Positions 47,097 through 56,729 are shown, counted from the stretch's first letter. The stretch is DNA of 64,000 nucleotides from Clostridiales bacterium (GCA_015058145.1 SVCX01000004.1:1-64000); one strand, 5' to 3'. Notes: generated from the sequence alone by a model not told the origin. A program made the numbers and translations.

Positions 47097-48599
47097 TTAA
47101 TCATCATATCCGGGAGCATCGTCCGGCTTCTTGTAGAAGCTAGGCTTGCCCTTGGCGAGAGTTAAAACGATCGTTCCGACTACTAGGAACAGGATGAAGA
47201 TGACGCCGATCCAAAGCGGATACACATCATAACCATCTCTGAAGTAAGTGATCAGGTTGGAAACCGTCGTGTAGCCCAGTACGATGACGGTGACGAATTT
47301 CAGGCACCATACCCACCACTTGCCAATGCTGAAGTTGGAATACTCATTGGCAGCTGCTCTGATCTTCTCAGGTTTGAAGAACCATCCGATCAGTACAACT
47401 TCGATAACGCCGCTGGCTACGATGCCGATGTTGTTCGCAACGTAGTCCGCCAGATCCAGGAAGTACAGACCTGCTCTTGTGACGAACAGGAATGATACGA
47501 TGAATGCAGGAACCAGAACGACGGTAACCGCCTTGGTGTGTGACAGTTCCCATTTGTCCTGTACGCCTGTGATGACAGCCTGGATAATGGAGATCAGCGA
47601 AGTGATACCTGCTGTGAACAGGGATACGAAGAACAGTACTCCGAAGAGTGAGTTCAGTGCAGGCAGCGTGCTGATCGCAGTCGGGAATACGACGAACGCC
47701 AGGCCGACGCCTGCAGCAGCAACGTCTTCTACACCGCAGTTCTGAGCGTACGCCATGTAACCGATGATGGAGAAGATGCCGATTCCGGCGAAGATCTCAA
47801 ATCCGTGGTTGGTGCATGCTGTCAGGAATGCAGTATTGACAACGTCTTCTTCCTTAGGCAGGTAGGAGGAATAGCTGATCATAATCGCGAATGCGATGGA
47901 CAAGCTGAAGAATACCTGGCCATAAGCAGCTACCCATACATCCGGCTTCGCGATTGCCGACCAATCCGGTGTAAACATGTAAGCAATACCATCGATTGCG
48001 CCCGGCAGTGTGATTCCTCTGAAGAAGATAACCACTACGCAGAGCAGCAGAATCGGCAGACAGATCTTACATGCGATGTCGATACCTTTGTTGATTCCGC
48101 CGTACATGATGATTGCTACGACGATCCATACGATGAAGAACGGCGCGAGCAGTCCCGGATTGATGCCGCCGACAGTCGTAATGCTGTCAGTAATTTCCAG
48201 TGTCCCCGAGAAGAACGATGTGCTCGTGTCATCTCCCCAGGTACATCCGAAGGCCTTGCCGATGTAGCAGAGTACCCATACGACGATAGCGAAATAGTAA
48301 ACGGTGATCAGGAATGAAATCATAACCTGGAACCAGCCGAGGAACTCAAACTTCGTATTGATCCTTGCCAGTGTGCCAGGAGCGCCTGATCGGTAGGTTT
48401 TCCCTAGCGTGTATTCCAGAATCAGGATAGGAATACCAGCTGTGAGAATTGCAAACAGGTACGGGAAAATAAACGCGCCGCCGCCGTTCGTTGCTGCGAT
48501 ATACGGGAATCTCCACAGATTACCAAGACCTACAGCCGAACCGATTGCAGCGAGGATAAAACCTAGTTTGCTGTTCCATTGAGCTCTCAATTCAGTCAC
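47097..48599 (-). CDS. metP: Sodium-dependent NSS-family transporter (MetP-like)
   Basis: WNSKLGFILAAIGSAVGLGNLWRFPY signature. Confidence 0.88.
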   Translation of the reverse strand: MTELRAQWNSKLGFILAAIGSAVGLGNLWRFPYIAATNGGGAFIFPYLFAILTAGIPILILEYTLGKTYRSGAPGTLARINTKFEFLGWFQVMISFLITVYYFAIVVWVLCYIGKAFGCTWGDDTSTSFFSGTLEITDSITTVGGINPGLLAPFFIVWIVVAIIMYGGINKGIDIACKICLPILLLCVVVIFFRGITLPGAIDGIAYMFTPDWSAIAKPDVWVAAYGQVFFSLSIAFAIMISYSSYLPKEEDVVNTAFLTACTNHGFEIFAGIGIFSIIGYMAYAQNCGVEDVAAAGVGLAFVVFPTAISTLPALNSLFGVLFFVSLFTAGITSLISIIQAVITGVQDKWELSHTKAVTVVLVPAFIVSFLFVTRAGLYFLDLADYVANNIGIVASGVIEVVLIGWFFKPEKIRAAANEYSNFSIGKWWVWCLKFVTVIVLGYTTVSNLITYFRDGYDVYPLWIGVIFILFLVVGTIVLTLAKGKPSFYKKPDDAPGYDD

Positions 48600-48847
48600 T
48601 CTCCTTCTCTAAATAATGATATGATTCCTTCAAATGAATACAATAAATGACTGTCTCATTATATCCACCACCATTTACCGTGTCAAGGAATATATATGTA
48701 ACTTTTGCACAAAAAATACCGCATTTTTTTGTTGTTGCGCAATATTTTTAGCCGATTTGGTGGTTTTTATCGATTTCCATAAAAAACCAACGCCATTTTG
48801 CGTCTGTTTTTGTTGTCGCTTACAATTATTTCCTTTATAATGAGGAC

Positions 48848-49189
48848 ATGCATGAACTGCCAATCACACAACAAATTGTTAAAATAGCGGACCAGCACTG
48901 CCGTGAAAACGGCGGGAACCGCGTTCGGAAGGTCAATATGGTCATCGGCGACTATTCCGGCTACGTGGGAGAAGCCATCCAGACCTACTTCGACGTCATA
49001 ACAGAAGGCACCCTCTGCGAGGGCGCCTCCCTTGAATTTGTCAAAGTCGAACCGAAACTCCGCTGCACCAAGTGCGGCAAACTGTTCAAAAAGCAGTTGC
49101 TCTCCTTCGAATGTCCCTTCTGCGGCGGCGATGGCGAGCCTTCTGAAATCGGCAAGGAATTCTACATCGATACCATTGAAATCGAATGA
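48848..49189 (+). CDS. hypA: Hydrogenase maturation nickel metallochaperone HypA
   Basis: MHELPITQQIV; CTKCGKLF..CPFCGG. Confidence 0.93.
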   Translation: MHELPITQQIVKIADQHCRENGGNRVRKVNMVIGDYSGYVGEAIQTYFDVITEGTLCEGASLEFVKVEPKLRCTKCGKLFKKQLLSFECPFCGGDGEPSEIGKEFYIDTIEIE

Positions 49190-49206
49190 CAACACGAGTG
49201 ATAACA

Positions 49207-49237
49207 AAAGAGGAGGACAGCCGTCCTCCTCTTTTTC
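49207..49237. terminator. Intrinsic terminator after hypA
   Basis: AAAGAGGAGGAC-AGCC-GTCCTCCTCTTTTT. Confidence 0.85.
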
Positions 49238-49240
49238 ATT

Positions 49241-49645
49241 CTATAGTACTTCAACCCCTGCTTCTCTGAGCTTTGCCTCAGCTCCTTCAATGTCGTCCAC
49301 ACGGAAGACAACGTTCGCGCTTCCAGTAACTTCACCGGTATACGCATACATATACTCGATGTTTACGTTTGCGGATTCCAGCGCCTGCAGAATATCGTAG
49401 AGCGCTCCGGCTTTGTCTTCCATAACGGCGGAAACAACTTCCGTCGTAGTGATGATGTGATCGTCTTCCAGGACCTCCATGGCCTTCTTCGCGTCGGACA
49501 CGATGATTCTCAGAATGCCGAAGTCCCTGACTTCCGCGATAGTCATAGCGCGAAGATTAATGCCTGCCTCTGAAATGCGTTTTACGACTTCGTATAACTT
49601 CCCTGGTTTATTCTCAAGAAATACTGATAACTGTGTAATAGCCAT
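49241..49645 (-). CDS. Tandem ACT-domain amino-acid-binding protein
   Basis: QLSVFLENKPGKLYEVVKRISEAGINLRAM; SAVMEDKAGALYDILQALESANVNIEYMYA. Confidence 0.88.
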   Translation of the reverse strand: MAITQLSVFLENKPGKLYEVVKRISEAGINLRAMTIAEVRDFGILRIIVSDAKKAMEVLEDDHIITTTEVVSAVMEDKAGALYDILQALESANVNIEYMYAYTGEVTGSANVVFRVDDIEGAEAKLREAGVEVL

Positions 49646-49657
49646 TTTTGTTCCTCC

Positions 49658-50965
49658 TTAATCATGCAGTTTACGATTATCGATAACTCTGACAGCCTTA
49701 CCCTCGCTCCTTGTAATCGTCTTAGGCGGCACGAGGTGAATCTTCGGTCCGATGCCAAGCATCGTACGCATTGCAGATGCCAGACCCTTTTCCATGTCTT
49801 GTATATCGGCAATCTTATCGGAGATTTTGGATGGATCTGCCTCAACATAGATATCCAGCGTATCGGTGTTGTTCTCACGTCCTATTTCAATCTGATAGTT
49901 CGGCGTGTATCCCTCGTTCAGGAGCACCGTTTCAATCTGGCTCGGGAATACATTGACGCCGCGGATAATCAGCATGTCATCGCTTCTGCCCATAGGCTTG
50001 CTCATCTTGACGTGGGTACGTCCGCATGGGCATTTCTCGCGGCTGAGTACGCAAATGTCACGCGTTCTGTAACGCAGGAGCGGGAACGCTTCCTTGTCGA
50101 GAGCTGTGAAAACAAGTTCACCTTTGGATCCTTCCGGCAGCACCTCGCCGGTGTCCGGATCGATGATTTCCGCGTAGAAGTGGTCCTCATTGATATGCAT
50201 ACCGGCCTGCGCTTCACATTCGAAGGAAACCCCCGGGCCACTCGTCTCTGTGAGTCCATATATGTCGTAGGCCTTTATTCCAAGGCTTTTCTGTATGCTC
50301 TGACGCATCTCCTCCGTCCACGGTTCCGCGCCGAATATGCCCGCTTTCAGCTTGTTGTCCTCCGGCTTGTATCCTCTCTCTGCGAGAGACTCTCCGATAA
50401 ACGCTGCGTAGGAAGGTGTGCAGCAGAGGATCGTCGCATCTAAATCCATCATGAACTGGATCTGCCGCTCTGTATTTCCGGATGACATCGGCAGTGTCAG
50501 GCATCCGACCTTGTGGGATCCTCCGTGAAGCCCGGCGCCTCCTGTGAACAGTCCGTATCCATAGGCGACCTGAATTACATCCTCCTCTGTTCCTCCTGCG
50601 GCCACGATGGCTCTGGCGCAGCATTCTTCCCATAAATCCACATCGTGCTGCGTGTAGAAGGCCACAACACGCTTGCCGGTAGTTCCCGAAGTGGACTGGA
50701 TGCGGACACAGTCATTAAGATCTGTTCCCAGCAGTCCGTACGGATATGCTTCTCTCAGGTCTGCCTTAGAGAGGAACGGCAACTTTTTGATATCGTCCAC
50801 AGACTGGATATCGTCTGGCGTCAGCCCCTTCTCCTCCATCAGCTTTCTATAATAGGGTACGTTTTCGTATACGTGTTTGACCTGCTTGCGGATCTTCTCG
50901 TTCTGAATACGAAGAATCTCCTCCCGCGGCGCGGTCTCGATTTCTTTCTGATAATAGTTTGTCAT
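49658..50965 (-). CDS. Phenylacetate-CoA ligase family protein
   Basis: STSGTTGKRV, YGLTETSGPGV, GRSDDMLIIRGVNVFPSQIE. Confidence 0.9.
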   Translation of the reverse strand: MTNYYQKEIETAPREEILRIQNEKIRKQVKHVYENVPYYRKLMEEKGLTPDDIQSVDDIKKLPFLSKADLREAYPYGLLGTDLNDCVRIQSTSGTTGKRVVAFYTQHDVDLWEECCARAIVAAGGTEEDVIQVAYGYGLFTGGAGLHGGSHKVGCLTLPMSSGNTERQIQFMMDLDATILCCTPSYAAFIGESLAERGYKPEDNKLKAGIFGAEPWTEEMRQSIQKSLGIKAYDIYGLTETSGPGVSFECEAQAGMHINEDHFYAEIIDPDTGEVLPEGSKGELVFTALDKEAFPLLRYRTRDICVLSREKCPCGRTHVKMSKPMGRSDDMLIIRGVNVFPSQIETVLLNEGYTPNYQIEIGRENNTDTLDIYVEADPSKISDKIADIQDMEKGLASAMRTMLGIGPKIHLVPPKTITRSEGKAVRVIDNRKLHD

Positions 50966-51016
50966 ATTATTTGCTCCTTGTATATTATATTGACTGGTTG
51001 TTTTCTTGCAAAACCG

Positions 51017-52576
51017 TTAATCACCCAAATTGTCCATAACCTCAACGGTTCTCTGTTCATGGTAGCAGGTGAAGATCTCATCCGTATTGTCCGGGATGCC
51101 TTTGCGTGTGAGAGCCGTTACGATTGGCACAATGACCAATCCTCCAACCATTGCGAACACACCTGAGTAAAGCGAATTCCTGAACACGAAGCTCAGCAGC
51201 GGGCTTCCAGCTACACTGATCATCTCCAGAGAAATGAACAGCTGAGTAATTTCAAGGAAGCACGCCCAGATGAAGCAACATGCTACCGCCGCCTTCGAAA
51301 TGTGCTTTGAGTACAGCCCATATAAGAACGGTGCCAGGAAGGATCCTGCCAACGCTCCCCAGGAGATTCCCATCATCTGCGCGATGAACAAGCTTTTCGC
51401 ATGTGCCTGCTTAATCGCTATAATTGCTGAAATGATTACAAATATAACGATAAATGCACGCATGATGACGACTTTCTTTCTCTCATCGATTGGATTCCTC
51501 TTCAGTGGCGCGATAAAGTCCAGCGTGATCGTCGATGAACTTGTCAGAACCAGCGATGACAGTGTGGACATGGACGCGGAGAGAACCAGAACGATGATGA
51601 TTCCGATGATAACCGGTGAAACCGTGGAAAGCATGCTTGGAATGACAGCGTCGAACCCTTCCGTTTCCACATCGATATCATACAGCCTTCCGAATCCTCC
51701 AAGGAAATAACACCCGCCTGCGACAATCAGTGCGAAAAATGTCGATATGACTGTGCCCTTCTTTATCGCATCCTCATTCGTGATGGCATAGAATTTACCG
51801 ACCATCTGTGGCAGTCCCCAAGTTCCCAGAGATGTCAGCATGATGACGAAGAACAGGAATCCCGGATCGGCACCGAGGAATGATGCATACTGCCAGCCTC
51901 CGTTTTCTCCCGTAGCCAACGACTCCATCGCGGCGTTCAGGCCTCCGTTATCATGCAGTACTGCCAGAATGACCGCAACGATTCCGATTAACATGATGCA
52001 ACCCTGAATGAAGTCATTCGTTGCCGTCGCCATGTAGCCTCCAAGTACTACATAGATGCAGGTCAGCACCGCCATAACCACAACGCAGACCGCGTAATCA
52101 AGTCCTGGGAATGCGATTGCGAAGAGCCTTGAAAGTCCGTTGTACAGAGACGCCGTATACGGGATCAGAAAGATGAAGGTGATAACTGATGCCGCAATTC
52201 TGAGCTTCTGGGATCCGAATCTCGATCCGAAGAAGTCAGGCATGGTGCGGCTGTCCAGATGCTGCGTCATGATTCTCGTGCGTCTTCCCAGGATCAACCA
52301 TGCGAGGAGTGAACCGATAAAGGCGTTCCCCAAGCCGATCCATGTGGACGCGAGTCCGAAGTTCCATCCGAACTGTCCGGCATATCCAACGAAGATAACT
52401 GCCGAAAAGTAGGAGGTGCCAAATGCAAAAGCACTCAGCCAAGGCCCTACGGATCTGGAACCAAGAACGAACCCTGTCACGCTTCTGGCATGCCTTCTTG
52501 TCCTTATGCCTATCGTAATCATGATCGCGAAGAAGATGATGATAAGCACCAAGGTCAAAGCTGTAGTAGTGTTCAT
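51017..52576 (-). CDS. Sodium:solute symporter (SSS family)
   Basis: Multi-TM; GFVLGSRSVGPWLSAFAFGTSYFSAVIFVGYAGQFG. Confidence 0.88.
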   Translation of the reverse strand: MNTTTALTLVLIIIFFAIMITIGIRTRRHARSVTGFVLGSRSVGPWLSAFAFGTSYFSAVIFVGYAGQFGWNFGLASTWIGLGNAFIGSLLAWLILGRRTRIMTQHLDSRTMPDFFGSRFGSQKLRIAASVITFIFLIPYTASLYNGLSRLFAIAFPGLDYAVCVVVMAVLTCIYVVLGGYMATATNDFIQGCIMLIGIVAVILAVLHDNGGLNAAMESLATGENGGWQYASFLGADPGFLFFVIMLTSLGTWGLPQMVGKFYAITNEDAIKKGTVISTFFALIVAGGCYFLGGFGRLYDIDVETEGFDAVIPSMLSTVSPVIIGIIIVLVLSASMSTLSSLVLTSSSTITLDFIAPLKRNPIDERKKVVIMRAFIVIFVIISAIIAIKQAHAKSLFIAQMMGISWGALAGSFLAPFLYGLYSKHISKAAVACCFIWACFLEITQLFISLEMISVAGSPLLSFVFRNSLYSGVFAMVGGLVIVPIVTALTRKGIPDNTDEIFTCYHEQRTVEVMDNLGD

Positions 52577-52624
52577 AAAAAGTCCTTTCTTGTATAAAAT
52601 AATAATAATTGACAGTAACAGTAA

Positions 52625-52656
52625 AAGAAAAAGCGCCTCAGGTTAACCTGTGACGC
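52625..52656 (-). terminator. Attenuator terminator upstream of SSS gene
   Basis: Reverse strand GCGTCACAGGTTAACCTGAGGCGC-TTTTTCTTTT. Confidence 0.82.
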
Positions 52657-52709
52657 TTCGAACTTTACTAAATTGTTTTAGCTACTCATTCTAACATCGC
52701 AAATTAACC

Positions 52710-52778
52710 TTACTGCCCCCCAGTAAAGCCGAAGTAAAAGTAGTAGTATGCATTTGCGATGTTCATTGTTTTAGCCAT
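52710..52778 (-). CDS. Leader peptide MAKTMNIANAYYYFYFGFTGGQ
   Basis: 22-codon ORF with AGGAG RBS; run of Tyr/Phe codons; followed by intrinsic terminator. Confidence 0.82.
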   Translation of the reverse strand: MAKTMNIANAYYYFYFGFTGGQ

Positions 52779-52823
52779 TTGTATCTCCTGCGCGCTCACT
52801 TGCACGCTTTAATTACGTAAACT

Positions 52824-52852
52824 AAACTATCACACTTGCAAAGGCATGTCAA
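52824..52852 (-). promoter_or_regulatory. Sigma70 promoter of Tyr/Phe leader
   Basis: Reverse strand TTGACA - 17 bp - TAGTTT. Confidence 0.72.
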
Positions 52853-52861
52853 CCTGTTTTC

Positions 52862-53515
52862 TCAAAAGTTTTTGATCAGCAGCACTCTGCCCTTCGCAAC
52901 GGATATCTCTGCAGTCTCTCCCGGCAGGACTTCATTGCTGACTGCGTACTGGTAATCCCAATCGATCTGTCCGTTCTCCAGAGGGAACTTCGCGTTCCGG
53001 ATGGTGATGCCTTCCGCCTCTCCGGTGAGATTCAGAACTGAGAAATACGGATAAGAATCCTCGATTCGCGCCTTGCCCGGTTTCCCGCTGCGCGCAGAGA
53101 CAACTTCTATTTCAGAATAATCGTCGATTGCTTCTGCGCTTTTACCCGCCGTATCAAGCATAAAAAGAATCGACAGGTTCCCCAACGTATGGTCCAGCCG
53201 TGCTCCAATCACGCCGACCAGCAGAAACTCCTCGTATCCGCGCCGGACCATCTCCTTCGCAGCAAAGAAGGTATCTGTGTCGTCCTTTTCACGCGGCAGT
53301 ACGATGGTCTCCACGTCCGTATCCGGCTTCTCGTGGGAATCGAAATCTCCCACAATCAAGTCTGGCTTTACGCCGAGCCCTTCCATGTGCTTCAACCCGC
53401 TGTCACAGAAGACAAAAAAATCATCTGTGCGCAGTTCGTTACGCACTTGTTCGTATTTATCTATCCCCGCTCCGCCGATGATCACACAGCGTCTCATAAC
53501 AACCTCCCGGTCCAT
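52862..53515 (-). CDS. thiN: Thiamine pyrophosphokinase
   Basis: DLIVGDFDSHEKP, GARLDHTLGNLSIL. Confidence 0.9.
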   Translation of the reverse strand: MDREVVMRRCVIIGGAGIDKYEQVRNELRTDDFFVFCDSGLKHMEGLGVKPDLIVGDFDSHEKPDTDVETIVLPREKDDTDTFFAAKEMVRRGYEEFLLVGVIGARLDHTLGNLSILFMLDTAGKSAEAIDDYSEIEVVSARSGKPGKARIEDSYPYFSVLNLTGEAEGITIRNAKFPLENGQIDWDYQYAVSNEVLPGETAEISVAKGRVLLIKNF

Positions 53516-53532
53516 ATATTGCTTTTCTTATA

Positions 53533-54459
53533 TTATCTCGTTACCGCTCCCGCCGCAACACAAATCAGAATGATCAGCGCCCCGGCAATTCCTGCCGCTG
53601 ACAGCTGTTCCCCAAGCAGCAGCAGGGAGAAGACCGCAGTCATGACCGGGCATAGACTCTGCAGAAGCGCGACAGCACGGTCGGAGATCTTCGTGAGCGC
53701 CAGGTTTTGCATCAGATATCCCAGGAACGTGCATGTGACCGCCAAGTAGAGGATGATCAGCCAGGCCGTTCCGGTTGTCGTTTCAAGGTGTATGCCGCCT
53801 TCTATAAACGCGCACCCGAGCAGGGCGAGCACCGCCGAACAGCCCGCCTGAAGGGATGTCATGCTCGCCGCGTCCACCATCTCCAGATAGTTTTTGCTGA
53901 ACACCAGCGCGCCTGCCATCAGCGCGGCGGCGGCGAGCGCTACTACTTCACCGGCGCCAAAGCCGGACAGACCGCCTCTGACACAGAGAAGATATGTGCC
54001 CGGCAGCACCATGATCTGAATCAGGATAAGCTGCCACTTGTAATGCGTCCGATACGCGAGAAAAGCAAGCGCAGGCGTCATGACGACGGAAAGAGAACGC
54101 AGAAACGCCACTGACGTGGCGTCCGTCATGGACAGCGCAACATTGTTGAGCAGGTAACTCATCCCGATGCACACGCCCGGAATGAGCCACGCTTTGACAG
54201 GTACTGTCTTCAGCGTATGAACGATCTTCCTCCGGAATATGACAGCGCAAATGATGAAGGCAATCAAATAGCGCACCGACATCATCGTGTACACCGGCGT
54301 GACCTCAAAAGCGATTTTCGAAATGGGATCACCAAAGCCGTAAATAACGGACTGCAGGATGATCAGAGCCTCGGGCCATCTGCTGAATCGTTCGCGTTCC
54401 ATGTCAGTTATTATATCACTGCTTCGGAAAACAATATAAAAACTTTTTCTTGACAACAT
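53533..54459 (-). CDS. EamA/DMT-family transporter (start possibly 54402)
   Basis: Ten hydrophobic segments. Confidence 0.85.
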   Translation of the reverse strand: MLSRKSFYIVFRSSDIITDMERERFSRWPEALIILQSVIYGFGDPISKIAFEVTPVYTMMSVRYLIAFIICAVIFRRKIVHTLKTVPVKAWLIPGVCIGMSYLLNNVALSMTDATSVAFLRSLSVVMTPALAFLAYRTHYKWQLILIQIMVLPGTYLLCVRGGLSGFGAGEVVALAAAALMAGALVFSKNYLEMVDAASMTSLQAGCSAVLALLGCAFIEGGIHLETTTGTAWLIILYLAVTCTFLGYLMQNLALTKISDRAVALLQSLCPVMTAVFSLLLLGEQLSAAGIAGALIILICVAAGAVTR

Positions 54460-54478
54460 CCGGATGCCGTGCTACTTT
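54450..54478 (+). promoter_or_regulatory. Sigma70 promoter of trp leader
   Basis: TTGACA - 17 bp - TACTTT. Confidence 0.72.
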
Positions 54479-54512
54479 AGTCCCATAAAGAAGACTTGTC
54501 AGGAGAAATCAA

Positions 54513-54572
54513 ATGGTCATTACAAGAGTTATGACAAATGCATACTGGTGGCGCGGCAGTTTTACAACCTAA
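54513..54572 (+). CDS. Trp leader peptide MVITRVMTNAYWWRGSFTT
   Basis: 19-codon ORF with AGGAG RBS and tandem Trp codons. Confidence 0.85.
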   Translation: MVITRVMTNAYWWRGSFTT

Positions 54573-54637
54573 GAGTGTAAGGCCTGTTGGCGTTGCGTAG
54601 AATCTAAACGGATAAGACACATAGAAACAGATATACA

Positions 54638-54670
54638 AGCGGCACAGGTTAACCTGGAGCCGCTGTTTTA
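54638..54670 (+). terminator. Trp attenuator terminator
   Basis: AGCGGCACAGGTTAACCTGGAGCCGCT-GTTTTATT. Confidence 0.85.
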
Positions 54671-54683
54671 TTAGGAGGATGAA

Positions 54684-54728
54684 ATGAAACTATATACCAG
54701 GAGTTGGCGCACCCGCGCCGGAATATGA
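54684..54728 (+). CDS. Short ORF MKLYTRSWRTRAGI (uncertain)
   Basis: AGGAGG RBS 6 nt from ATG, 14 codons. Confidence 0.35.
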   Translation: MKLYTRSWRTRAGI

Positions 54729-54835
54729 GATTGATAAAAAACAACACACCCCATAAAAAGAAATGATTATTACACAAACACTTACTGCAGCTACAAAGCC
54801 TAGCTTTGAAACGATAAAAGAAAGGAAACAGAACA

Positions 54836-56209
54836 ATGACTAAGGAACAGATTCCATATAAGATATACCTCGAAGAAGATGAGATGCCGAAGGCATGGTA
54901 CAACCTGCGGGCGGACATGATCAACAAGCCTGCCCCGCTCATCCATCCGGGAACCCATCAGCCGATGACCCTTGAAGAACTTTCGCCAGTATTCTGCGAA
55001 GAACTCTGCAAGCAGGAACTGAACAACACGGATCCGTTCATCGAGATTCCGCAGGAAATCCGGGATTTCTACAAGATGTACAGACCGTCTCCTCTCATCA
55101 GGGCTTACTGCCTGGAAGAGAAACTGGGAACACCGGCGAAGATCTACTACAAGTTCGAGGGAAACAACACCAGCGGAAGCCACAAGCTGAACTCTGCCAT
55201 CGCCCAGGCCTACTACGCCAAGAAGCAGGGTCTGAAAGGCGTTACGACGGAGACCGGTGCCGGTCAGTGGGGAACGGCCCTTTCCATGGCCTGCTCCTAT
55301 TTCGATCTCGACTGCAAAGTCTTCATGGTCAAGGTGTCTTATGAGCAGAAGCCATTCAGAAGAGAAGTTATGCGTACCTACGGCGCTTCCGTGACACCGT
55401 CACCGTCTGAAACAACGCAGATCGGAAAGAAGATTCTCGAAGCCCATCCTGGAACCACCGGAAGCCTGGGCTGCGCTATTTCAGAAGCCGTTGAAGTCGC
55501 TACGTCAACGCCGGGCTACAGATATGTACTGGGAAGCGTTCTGAATCAGGTACTGCTTCACCAGTCCATCATCGGCCTTGAGACTAAGGCAGCTCTGGAC
55601 AAGTACGGTATCAAACCTGATATGATCATCGGCTGCGCCGGCGGCGGATCCAATTTGGGCGGACTCATTGCTCCGTTCATGGGAGAGAAGATCAAGGGCA
55701 ACGCCGACTACCGCATCATCGCAGTCGAGCCGCAGTCCTGTCCAAGCTTCACCAGAGGTAAATACGCATATGACTTCGCTGACACAGGAATGGTTTGTCC
55801 GCTGGCCAAGATGTACACTCTCGGCAGCAACTTCATCCCTGCCCCGAACCACGCAGGCGGTCTGAGATACCACGGCATGAGCCCTGTACTTTCACAGCTC
55901 TACGACGACGGTCTCATGGAAGCCATCGCTGTTCCGCAGACAGAAGTGTTCGCAGCGGCCGAGGAATTCGCCAGAGTCGAGGGAATCCTCCCTGCTCCGG
56001 AAAGTTCACACGCCATTAAGGTCGCCCTGGACGAGGCGAAGAAATGCGTTGAGACCGGCGAGGAAAAGACCATCGTATTCGGCCTGACCGGAACCGGCTA
56101 CTTCGATATGGTCGCTTACGAAAAGTACCACAACGGCGTTATGGACGATTACATTCCAACCGATGAAGAACTTGAGAAATACTTTGCAACATTGCCTCCA
56201 GTTGAATAG
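54836..56209 (+). CDS. TrpB2-type tryptophan synthase beta chain-like protein
   Basis: RPSPLIRAYCLEEKLGTPAKIYYKFEGNNTSGSHKLNSA; VTTETGAGQWGTALS; GCAGGGSNLGG. Confidence 0.93.
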   Translation: MTKEQIPYKIYLEEDEMPKAWYNLRADMINKPAPLIHPGTHQPMTLEELSPVFCEELCKQELNNTDPFIEIPQEIRDFYKMYRPSPLIRAYCLEEKLGTPAKIYYKFEGNNTSGSHKLNSAIAQAYYAKKQGLKGVTTETGAGQWGTALSMACSYFDLDCKVFMVKVSYEQKPFRREVMRTYGASVTPSPSETTQIGKKILEAHPGTTGSLGCAISEAVEVATSTPGYRYVLGSVLNQVLLHQSIIGLETKAALDKYGIKPDMIIGCAGGGSNLGGLIAPFMGEKIKGNADYRIIAVEPQSCPSFTRGKYAYDFADTGMVCPLAKMYTLGSNFIPAPNHAGGLRYHGMSPVLSQLYDDGLMEAIAVPQTEVFAAAEEFARVEGILPAPESSHAIKVALDEAKKCVETGEEKTIVFGLTGTGYFDMVAYEKYHNGVMDDYIPTDEELEKYFATLPPVE

Positions 56210-56225
56210 ATAGTAATAATCGTGC

Positions 56226-56257
56226 AGAAAAAAATGCGCCTCACGGCGCATTTTTTC
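56226..56257. terminator. Bidirectional terminator between trpB2 and marR
   Basis: AGAAAAAAATGCGCC-TCAC-GGCGCATTTTTTCT. Confidence 0.85.
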
Positions 56258-56264
56258 TGTGCTG

Positions 56265-56729
56265 TTATTTGTGTTTTTTCTCCGACTCTTTGATCGTCTC
56301 CGCGAAGAACTGATTCAGTTTAACCAGTCCCTCGTACAGCGCGTCACGCTCCTCCGGTGAGAGATCCTCGCTTAGAGCCTTTGCCATCTCTTCCGTGTAG
56401 TTCTGCTGATACCGGGCGTAGATCCTGCCCTTTCGCGTTACCTTGACGATGGCATTCCTGTGGTTCGAAGGATCGACTTTTCTTTCTACAAGACCATTTT
56501 TTTCGAGTTTCTTAATGGTCATCGTGGCAGATGGGCGGGATATTTTGAGATAGTCCGCCACACTGCTGATGTTCGTTCCATTTCTGAATCCCATGATAAA
56601 AGTGACAGCGTTCCTGTCTCTGAACGTGAAATTTCCGCTGCTGTACTTTCTCTTGGTCTCCTCAGCAAGGAGCGCGTTATGATATGCCTCTGTAAGAATC
56701 GCATTTAGCTTGCTGCTGTAATCACTCAT
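56265..56729 (-). CDS. MarR-family regulator (FabT-like by position)
   Basis: SVADYLKISRPSATMTIKKLEKNGLVERKVDPSNHRNAIVKVTRKG. Confidence 0.88.
   Translation of the reverse strand: MSDYSSKLNAILTEAYHNALLAEETKRKYSSGNFTFRDRNAVTFIMGFRNGTNISSVADYLKISRPSATMTIKKLEKNGLVERKVDPSNHRNAIVKVTRKGRIYARYQQNYTEEMAKALSEDLSPEERDALYEGLVKLNQFFAETIKESEKKHK

Noticed and set aside
48720-48800. Inverted repeat TTGGTGGTTTTTAT..ATAAAAAACCAA between metP and hypA
   Set aside because: Imperfect, AT-rich and unsupported by any other evidence
52600-52780. T-box riboswitch upstream of the SSS transporter
   Set aside because: No TGGNACCGCG T-box sequence; a translated Tyr/Phe leader and terminator explain the region
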